Positions 57,813 through 64,000 of a DNA stretch of 64,000 bases are shown here, in pieces. Position numbers and translations under genes: made by a program. The notes beneath the pieces were generated by a model, which worked only from the letters and a program-made list of their open reading frames with translations, was not told the origin of the DNA and ran no database searches. Every line of letters starts with the position of its first letter. The first letter of the stretch is position 1. The stretch covers positions 744,001 through 808,000 of the forward strand of contig NZ_JBCNLP010000001.1 of the NCBI RefSeq assembly GCF_039595395.1, read 5' to 3'. The stretch is from Novosphingobium sp. (GTDB lineage: Bacteria; Pseudomonadota; Alphaproteobacteria; Sphingomonadales; Sphingomonadaceae).

Positions 57813-60668
57813 TTAAGGCGTAACGGTGGTCACCTCCACCGGCAGGCCAACCTTCTGCAACTGGGGCTCGACCAGCTTGCGGTCGCCCACCACCGCGAAG
57901 ACCAGACCATCGGGCTGCAACTGCGCGCGGATCGCCGTGTTCAGCGCTGCCGCGTCGATCTGGCGATAGAGGCCGGGCAGGCGGGCGTCATAATCCTCCG
58001 GGCGGCCCAGCAGGCGGTTGCTGTTGATCGCGCCCAGCACCTGGCCATTGGTCTGATAGCTGTTGGCCAGCCCGCGGATGTTGCCATCGGTGACGCGCTG
58101 CACCTCCTCGGGCGTGACGGGCTTGTCGCTGGCCAGCGCCTTCATATCGGCGACCATGGCCAGAATCGAATCGCCGGTGCGGTCGGTCTGCACCGGGGCG
58201 ACCACCAGCAGGCTGCGCTGCCCCACCGGTTGGCGCACCAGCGACTGCACGCCATAGGTCCAGCTCTTTTCCTCCCGCAGATCGGTGTTGAGGCGCGAGA
58301 GGAAATCGGCGCCCAGCACCTCATTGCCAAGGTTCAGGGCTTCCTGCCCCTGCTGCGTGCCCTTTAAGGGCAGCAGACGTCCGGCCACGATCATCGACTG
58401 CGGCGAGTTGGGCCGGTCGATCAGCACGATGCGCGGGCGGGCGGGCAGGCCGGGGGCGTCGATGGCCTTCACGGGCTTCGGCGTGGCGGGCGCCTTCCAG
58501 GTGCCGAAAGCCTTCTCCAACTGCGGCTTCAACGTCGCCATGGTGATGTCGCCCACCACGGTGATTCGCGCCAGATCGGGCCGCAGCCACTGGCTCTGCG
58601 CGGCGCGCAGGCTCTGGCTGGTGAAGCCCTTGATGCTGGCCTGCGTGCCCAGCCCATCGCCGGCATGGCCATAGGGATGATTGGGCCCGAACAGGATCGG
58701 GTTGAAGACATGGAAGGCCAGACCCTGCGGGCTCGCCATGGTCTGGGCCAGCGAGGCGAGGCGCTGCTGCTTCACCCGCTCCAGCTCGGCGGGGGCGAAG
58801 GCGGGGCGGCGCACCACATCGGCCAGCAGATCGAGCGAGGGCGCCAGATTGGCCGACAGCGCCGAGAGCATCACATTGCTGGTGTCCATCGCGGCCCCGG
58901 CCTGCAGTTCGGCGCCCAGCCTCTCCTGCTCTTCGCGGATCTGCGTGGGGTTGCGGGTGTGGCCGCCGGTGGCGTCCTGAGCGGTGCCCTCGTCGAGCAT
59001 CGCCATCAGCATGCCCTGCGTGCCCGGCGCATCGAGCGAATCGCCCGAGACGCCGGCATCGAATTCCACATTGACCAGCAGCTTGGGCACGGCGGTGCGA
59101 CGCGCCAGCACCACCTCGATGCCGTTGGACAGCGTGGCATGCTCCAGCGTCGGGAAGGTCAGGCTGCTGACCGGGGCGACGGGCGGGGCCTTGCGCGGCG
59201 GCGACTGCTTCACCGGCGGCACCGGCGCCTTGGCATCGGGCTTGGGCGCGGGCTCGTTCGCGCCATCATCCCAGCCGCCGAGCTGGTCGCCGCTCATGGT
59301 GCGCTCGCCCGGCGTGATGGCCAGCATCAGCGCGGGGCGGCTCAGCCATTTGTCGATGGAGGCTTTGATGGTGGCGGGGGTCTGCGCGGCGATCTCGGCC
59401 AGTTCCTTGCGGTAATGCGCCGGGTCGCCCGAATAGAGCTGCCCCTCGGCCAGTTGCGCGCCCTTGCCGCCAAAGCCGCCGACGACTTCGAGCGCGCCGA
59501 TCTCCTGCGAGACCTCCTTGGTGGCGGCGCGCTTCACCTCATCGGCGCTGGGGCCTTCCTTGAGGAAGCTGGCGATCTGGGCGTCCAGCGCTTCCTCGGC
59601 GGTCTTGCGGTCGACGCCGGGCTTCACATCCATGCTGACGGTGATGACCGAAAGCTGCTCATGCTGCTCGACCCCGGCGCTGACCGAGACGGCCAGTTGC
59701 TGCCCGCGCACCAGCGCATTGTCCAGCCGCGAGGAGGCAAGGCCCCCCAGCACCGACATGCCGACATCGAGCGCCGAACTTTCCGGATCGTTCATATTGG
59801 GGCCGGACCAGACGCGCAGCAGCCGTGTGGTGGCGACCTGATCGGTCATCTCGCGGCGCAGGGTGGCGGGCAGGGTGACGGGCCCGGCCACCACCGGCTT
59901 CACCGAAGGGCCGCTGGGAATGTCGCCGTAATATTTCTCGACCAGCGGGCGGGCAGTGGCGACATCCACGTCGCCGCTCAGCACCAGCACGGCATTGTTG
60001 GGGGCGTAATGGTCGGTGAACCAGCCGCGCACATCGGTGAGATTGGCCGAATCGAGATCACCCATCGAGCCAATCGTGGTGTGGCGATAGGGATGGCCCA
60101 CCGGGAACAGCCCGTCGGACACGGCGTATTGGATCAGGCCATAGGGCTGGTTGTCGCCCTGGCGCTTCTCGTTCTCGACCACGCCGCGCTGCTTGTCGAG
60201 CTTGTCCTGCGTGACGGCGCCCAGCAGGTGCCCCATGCGGTCGCTTTCCTGAAACAGGGCGAGGGGCAGGGCGCCCTTGGGCACGGTCTCGACGTAATTG
60301 GTGCGGTCGTAATAGGTTGAGCCATTGGTGGAATCAGAGCCCGCCGCCTCCAGCGGCACGTCGAAATTCGGCACATTCTCGCTGCCGCCGAAGAAGAGAT
60401 GCTCATAGAGATGGGCAAAGCCGGTCTTGCCCTTGGGCTCGTTCTTGGAGCCGACGCGGTAATAGGTGGTGACGCCCACGATCGGCGCCTTGCGGTCGGT
60501 GTGGATGATGACGGTGAGGCCATTCTTCAGCTTGAAGGTCTCGTAAGGGATATCCACCGCCTTCACCAGATCGGCCAGCGGGGCGGGCTCCGGCGCTGTT
60601 TGGGCCTGAGCGGGGAGGCTCAAAGGCAGCAGGCAGGAGGCAAGAAGCAAGGCTTTGACAGGACGCAT
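57813..60668 (-). CDS. Exported M16-family metallopeptidase (insulinase-like)
   Basis: 951 residues with signal peptide MRPVKALLLASCLLPLSLPAQAQ. The first half carries the inverted zinc motif H86-L-Y-E-H90 (FAHLYEHLFFGG) and a downstream Glu in NEKRQGDNQPYG. The second half (from about 505) repeats the fold without a zinc motif. Two fused M16 halves form a clamshell protease, as in PqqL-like or pitrilysin enzymes. A Pro/Lys-rich linker at about 470-500 joins them. It degrades peptides in the periplasm. It is divergent from clpB. Confidence 0.92.
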   Translation of the reverse strand: MRPVKALLLASCLLPLSLPAQAQTAPEPAPLADLVKAVDIPYETFKLKNGLTVIIHTDRKAPIVGVTTYYRVGSKNEPKGKTGFAHLYEHLFFGGSENVPNFDVPLEAAGSDSTNGSTYYDRTNYVETVPKGALPLALFQESDRMGHLLGAVTQDKLDKQRGVVENEKRQGDNQPYGLIQYAVSDGLFPVGHPYRHTTIGSMGDLDSANLTDVRGWFTDHYAPNNAVLVLSGDVDVATARPLVEKYYGDIPSGPSVKPVVAGPVTLPATLRREMTDQVATTRLLRVWSGPNMNDPESSALDVGMSVLGGLASSRLDNALVRGQQLAVSVSAGVEQHEQLSVITVSMDVKPGVDRKTAEEALDAQIASFLKEGPSADEVKRAATKEVSQEIGALEVVGGFGGKGAQLAEGQLYSGDPAHYRKELAEIAAQTPATIKASIDKWLSRPALMLAITPGERTMSGDQLGGWDDGANEPAPKPDAKAPVPPVKQSPPRKAPPVAPVSSLTFPTLEHATLSNGIEVVLARRTAVPKLLVNVEFDAGVSGDSLDAPGTQGMLMAMLDEGTAQDATGGHTRNPTQIREEQERLGAELQAGAAMDTSNVMLSALSANLAPSLDLLADVVRRPAFAPAELERVKQQRLASLAQTMASPQGLAFHVFNPILFGPNHPYGHAGDGLGTQASIKGFTSQSLRAAQSQWLRPDLARITVVGDITMATLKPQLEKAFGTWKAPATPKPVKAIDAPGLPARPRIVLIDRPNSPQSMIVAGRLLPLKGTQQGQEALNLGNEVLGADFLSRLNTDLREEKSWTYGVQSLVRQPVGQRSLLVVAPVQTDRTGDSILAMVADMKALASDKPVTPEEVQRVTDGNIRGLANSYQTNGQVLGAINSNRLLGRPEDYDARLPGLYRQIDAAALNTAIRAQLQPDGLVFAVVGDRKLVEPQLQKVGLPVEVTTVTP

Positions 60669-60800
60669 GAACGATCCTCTGAGACGGGCGTTAAACCCCT
60701 GAATGATCCGAAGTGTATGAGCGCAGGGTTAAAACGCCAAGCCACCGATGGTGGGTCTTGTTATGAAAAGCGGAAATTTGATCCAGACCCCCTAGAGCCT

Positions 60801-60828
60801 CTTGTGTGTTAAAACGGCAACACTATCT
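60801..60828 (+). promoter_or_regulatory. RpoH-type heat-shock promoter of clpB
   Basis: CTTG at 60801-60804, a 17-nt spacer, then ACTATCT at 60822-60828. The alphaproteobacterial sigma-32 consensus is CTTG-N17/18-CYTATNT, matched at all but one position. AGGAGG at 60840-60845 and ATG at 60856 follow, giving a very short leader. Confidence 0.7.
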
Positions 60829-60855
60829 CTTGGGGCAACAGGAGGTTTGATCCCC

Positions 60856-63432
60856 ATGAATCTCGAAAAGTTTACCGACCGCGCCAAGGGTTTCCTGCAA
60901 GCCAGCCAGACGCTGGCGATCCGTCTGTCTCACCAGCGCATCACCCCCGAACATATCCTGAAAGCCCTGCTGGAAGACGATGAGGGCATGGCCGCCGGCC
61001 TGATCCAGCGCGCCGGTGGCACCACCGCGCTGGTCACCGCCGAGGTGGACAAGGCGTTGGCCAAGATCCCCGCCGTTTCGGGCGGTGGCGCCCAGCAGCC
61101 CCCCGGACTGGACAATGACGCCGTGCGCGTGCTGGACAGCGCCGAGCAGCTTTCGGCCAAGGCGGGCGACAGCTTTGTCGCCGTGCAGCGCATTCTGCAG
61201 GCGCTGGCGATGTCCGGCGGTGCTGCCGGGCAGGCGCTGAAGCTGGCCAACGTTACCCCCGCCACGCTGGAAAAAGCCATTCAGGACCTGACGGGCGGGC
61301 GCAGCGCCGATAGCGCAGGGGCCGAAAACGCCTATGAGGCGATGAAGAAATTCGCCCGCGATCTCACGCAAGCCGCGCGCGACGGCAAGCTGGACCCGGT
61401 GATCGGCCGCGACGAGGAAATCCGCCGCACCATCCAGATCCTGGCCCGCCGCACCAAGAACAATCCGGCGCTGATCGGCGAACCCGGCGTGGGCAAGACC
61501 GCCATCGCCGAGGGCCTCGCCCTGCGCATCGCCAATGGTGACGTGCCCGACAGCCTGAAGGACCGCCGCCTGATGTCGCTCGACATGGGCGCGTTGATCG
61601 CGGGCGCCAAATATCGCGGCGAGTTCGAGGAACGCCTCAAATCCGTGCTGGACGAGGTGCGTCAGGCCGAGGGCGAGATCATCCTCTTCATCGACGAGAT
61701 GCACACGCTGATCGGCGCGGGCAAAAGCGAAGGCGCGATGGATGCCGGCAATCTGCTGAAACCCGCTCTGGCGCGCGGCGAGCTGCACTGCATCGGCGCG
61801 ACCACGCTGGATGAATACCAGAAGTATGTCGAGAAGGACCCGGCCCTGCAGCGCCGGTTCCAACCCGTCTTCGTGGGCGAACCGACCGTGGAGGACACGA
61901 TCAGCATCCTGCGCGGCTTGAAGGAGAAGTACGAGCTTCACCATGGCGTGCGCATCGCGGACAATGCCATCGTGGCCGCCGCGACCCTCTCCAACCGCTA
62001 CATCGCGGACCGCTTCCTGCCGGACAAGGCCATCGACCTGATGGACGAGGCCGCCAGCCGCATCCGCATGGAGGTGGAGAGCAAGCCCGAGGAGATCGAG
62101 ACTCTCGACCGCCGGATCATCCAGCTCAAGATCGAGGAGATGGCGCTGGCCAAGGAGAGCGACACCGCCTCCCGCGACCGGCTCACCACCCTGCGCGAGG
62201 AGCTGGCCAATCTGGAGCAGCGCAGCGTGGAACTCACCACCCGCTGGCAGAATGAGCGCGACAAGATCGCCGCCGAGGGCAAGATCAAGGAAGCGCTCGA
62301 CGCCGCGCGCCTCGAACTGGAGCAGGCCCAGCGTCAGGGCGACCTCGCCAAGGCGGGGCAGCTGACCTATGGCCGCATCCCCGAGCTGGAAAAGCAGCTG
62401 GCCGAGGCCCAGGCCACCAGCAGCAACGCCATGCTGCGCGAGGAGGTGACCGCCGACGACATCGCCGCCGTGGTCAGCCGCTGGACCGGCGTGCCCGTCG
62501 ACCGCATGCTGGAAGGCGAGCGCGAGAAGCTGCTCAAGATGGAAGAGGTGATCGGCGCCCGCGTCATCGGCCAGAAGGATGCGGTCACCGCCGTGTCGAA
62601 AGCCGTGCGCCGTGCCCGCGCAGGCCTGCAGGACCCCAACCGGCCTCTGGGCAGCTTCCTCTTCCTCGGCCCCACGGGCGTCGGCAAGACCGAGCTGACC
62701 AAGGCGCTGGCCGGCTTCCTCTTCGACGATGACAACGCCATGGTCCGCATCGACATGAGCGAGTTCATGGAAAAGCACGCGGTCTCCCGCCTGATCGGCG
62801 CCCCTCCGGGCTATGTCGGTTACGACGAGGGCGGCGTGCTGACCGAGGCCGTGCGCCGCCGCCCCTATCAGGTGGTGCTGTTCGACGAGGTGGAAAAGGC
62901 ACACAGCGATGTCTTCAACGTGCTGCTGCAGGTGCTCGACGATGGGCGCCTCACCGACGGGCAAGGCCGTGTGGTGGACTTCACCAACACGCTGATCATC
63001 CTGACCAGCAACCTTGGCAGCCAGTATCTCGCCAATCTGGATGACGATCAGGATGTGTCCAGCGTGGAGCCGCAGGTGATGGATGTGGTGCGCGGGCACT
63101 TCCGCCCCGAATTCCTCAACCGTCTGGACGAGATCATCCTGTTCCACCGCCTCGGTCAGGACCATATGGCGCCGATCGTGGAGATTCAGGTGGCACGCGT
63201 GCAGAAGCTGCTGAAGGATCGCAAGATCACGCTGGACCTGACGATCGGCGCCAAGCGCTGGCTGGGCCGGGTGGGCTATGATCCCGTGTATGGCGCGCGG
63301 CCTTTGAAGCGGGCGGTGCAGCGCTATCTGCAAGACCCTCTGGCCGAGAAGCTGTTGGCTGGCGAAGTGCCCGATGGTTCGACCGTCCGCATCGATGATG
63401 GGGATGGGGCCTTGGTGATGGAAGTCGAGTAA
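60856..63432 (+). CDS. clpB: ClpB disaggregase
   Basis: 858 residues from ATG 60856, about 11 nt after AGGAGG. An N-terminal Clp-N domain is followed by AAA+ domain 1 (Walker A GEPGVGKT near 209-215, GAKYRGEFEERLK), a coiled-coil middle domain (about 400-520), and AAA+ domain 2 (Walker A GPTGVGKTE near 605, RPEFLNRLDEIILF). With DnaK it pulls proteins out of aggregates after heat stress. The heat-shock promoter upstream and rpoH in the same window agree with this. A repeat element follows the stop. Confidence 0.97.
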   Translation: MNLEKFTDRAKGFLQASQTLAIRLSHQRITPEHILKALLEDDEGMAAGLIQRAGGTTALVTAEVDKALAKIPAVSGGGAQQPPGLDNDAVRVLDSAEQLSAKAGDSFVAVQRILQALAMSGGAAGQALKLANVTPATLEKAIQDLTGGRSADSAGAENAYEAMKKFARDLTQAARDGKLDPVIGRDEEIRRTIQILARRTKNNPALIGEPGVGKTAIAEGLALRIANGDVPDSLKDRRLMSLDMGALIAGAKYRGEFEERLKSVLDEVRQAEGEIILFIDEMHTLIGAGKSEGAMDAGNLLKPALARGELHCIGATTLDEYQKYVEKDPALQRRFQPVFVGEPTVEDTISILRGLKEKYELHHGVRIADNAIVAAATLSNRYIADRFLPDKAIDLMDEAASRIRMEVESKPEEIETLDRRIIQLKIEEMALAKESDTASRDRLTTLREELANLEQRSVELTTRWQNERDKIAAEGKIKEALDAARLELEQAQRQGDLAKAGQLTYGRIPELEKQLAEAQATSSNAMLREEVTADDIAAVVSRWTGVPVDRMLEGEREKLLKMEEVIGARVIGQKDAVTAVSKAVRRARAGLQDPNRPLGSFLFLGPTGVGKTELTKALAGFLFDDDNAMVRIDMSEFMEKHAVSRLIGAPPGYVGYDEGGVLTEAVRRRPYQVVLFDEVEKAHSDVFNVLLQVLDDGRLTDGQGRVVDFTNTLIILTSNLGSQYLANLDDDQDVSSVEPQVMDVVRGHFRPEFLNRLDEIILFHRLGQDHMAPIVEIQVARVQKLLKDRKITLDLTIGAKRWLGRVGYDPVYGARPLKRAVQRYLQDPLAEKLLAGEVPDGSTVRIDDGDGALVMEVE

Positions 63433-63449
63433 GAAGGCTAAAAGGAAGG

Positions 63450-63687
63450 TGCGAGGGGGTTACCCCCTCGCGCTCCCAGAATGTCTTCCGGCGATAGGGC
63501 GGGGGATGCCGAATGGTGGCGCCCCGGCTCTCCACCTGTGCGAGCTAAGGCGCCGCAGGCAATCAATCTTATGGCCTTGGCGCTTTGCGGGGAATGCCTG
63601 CCTGCGGCGTGGCGACGTTGCTCTGTCGCCGAACCCGATGCGCGACGCTGACAAAGAATGGGAGCGCGAGGGTGTAACACCCTCGCA
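63450..63687. repeat. Dispersed hairpin-bounded repeat, copy E
   Basis: About 238 bp filling most of the gap between clpB and the SDR gene, the one full copy between co-directional genes. End hairpins GCGAGGGGG-TTA-CCCCCTCGC and GCGAGGGTG-TAA-CACCCTCGC; interior GGCGCCGCAGGC, GCCTGCGGCG and CGCCGAACCCGATGCGCGACGC. Same orientation as copies A and C. Confidence 0.9.
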
Positions 63688-63746
63688 TTTCCTCTTCCTT
63701 CTTTCCCAAACCCTCTTTAATCGTTCGCTTAAATAATGAGAGGACG

Positions 63747-64000
63747 ATGCCGGCTATGGAACTGAACTCATCGATCGCGGCGGTGGTCACGGGCGGGGCC
63801 TCGGGCCTTGGGCTGGCGACGGCGACGGCTCTAGCGCAGCAGGGCGTGCAAGTCACCATCTTCGACCGCGACGCCGATGCCGGGCACAAGGCCGCGCAGG
63901 AGATCGGCGCGATCTTCGCCCATGTCGATGTCACCAGCGACGAAAGCGTTCAAGCAGGCTTCGCGCAGGCCCGCGCAGCGCATGGGCAGGAGCGGGTGCT
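63747..64000 (+). CDS. Short-chain dehydrogenase/reductase, 3' end outside the window
   Basis: The first 84 codons only. ATG 63747 or ATG 63756 could start it; AGAGGA at 63739-63744 fits the second better. The N-terminus (AAVVTGGASGLGLATATALAQQGVQVTIFDRD) has the Rossmann TGGxxGxG cofactor motif, with Asp after the second strand, which favours NAD(H). HVDVTSDESV supplies the adenine-binding Asp. The spacing resembles type-2 3-hydroxyacyl-CoA dehydrogenases, but the catalytic YxxxK lies outside the window. Confidence 0.85.
   Translation, partial: MPAMELNSSIAAVVTGGASGLGLATATALAQQGVQVTIFDRDADAGHKAAQEIGAIFAHVDVTSDESVQAGFAQARAAHGQERV

Noticed and set aside
60758..60796. An alternative heat-shock promoter using CTTG near 60758 and CCCCCTA near 60788
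   Set aside because: The spacer is about 28 nt, far outside the 17-18 nt norm; the element at 60801-60828 fits exactly.

Overview
This window is chromosomal DNA of an alphaproteobacterium of the order Sphingomonadales, most likely Novosphingobium or a close relative. The placement rests on gene content and base composition, not on a database search. Alphaproteobacterial markers include the CtrA-pathway phosphotransferase ChpT, an ATP12-type chaperone, a TIGR02186 family protein, GatCAB, an AddB-like nuclease, and an RpoH-type CTTG-N17-CTATCT promoter in front of clpB. From about 14.1 kb onward the DNA is uniformly GC-rich. The first 14 kb are less GC-rich and become clearly AT-rich between about 12 and 14.1 kb.

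Region 1 (1-14.1 kb) is accessory DNA. It starts with a HIRAN-domain protein. Next is a leftward unit of two tandem AlpA-type DNA-binding proteins followed by a small protein carrying all three core motifs of a family-A polymerase palm. A rightward unit encodes ArdC antirestriction protein, a protein with two sigma-region-4-like helix-turn-helix modules, a fused nucleotidyltransferase-HEPN protein and the 5' stub of an HNH-endonuclease-like gene. An IS21-family element (6325-8812, 30-bp perfect inverted repeats) separates that stub from a UvrD-type helicase that has lost its 5' end. No target duplication is visible, so DNA was probably deleted at the insertion. The helicase remnant is followed by a RecB-like Fe-S nuclease, a membrane protein of unknown family and a HAD hydrolase whose ribosome-binding site and GTG start lie inside a perfect 33-nt palindrome. 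The cluster looks like a decayed defence or DNA-processing island.

Region 2 (14.1-25.6 kb) carries exported Fe superoxide dismutase, Ada, an Old Yellow Enzyme reductase, modABC with a ModC lacking its Mop domain, and a PiT phosphate transporter next to a one-frame fusion of a NUDIX domain to a DUF47/PhoU-like domain. It continues with a globin-coupled chemotaxis transducer frameshifted at a G8 run, a TPR membrane protein and two small proteins.

Region 3 (25.8-41 kb) holds rpoH, rluD divergent from a JAMM protease gene, chpT, a muramoyl amidase, the RNase P RNA gene rnpB, a PPP phosphatase, a glyoxalase-like protein, an NfrB/NfrA-like pair, a TauE/SafE plus TIGR02186 pair, a HerA-like ATPase and a MATE pump.

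Region 4 (41-64 kb) is housekeeping: queE-valS, an Mla-type lipid transporter (STAS-MlaE, MlaF, MlaD, lipoprotein), an overlapping five-gene unit (pseudouridine synthase, PaiB-like, HAD, small membrane protein, ATP12), rpsU, an FKBP, gatCAB, an M16 protease, clpB and the start of an SDR gene.

Several repeat families sit between genes, mostly where two genes end facing each other. The main one is a 210-240 bp element bounded by hairpins, with four full copies and one half copy. Two further palindromic families occur twice each. They probably act as bidirectional terminators or are non-autonomous mobile elements.
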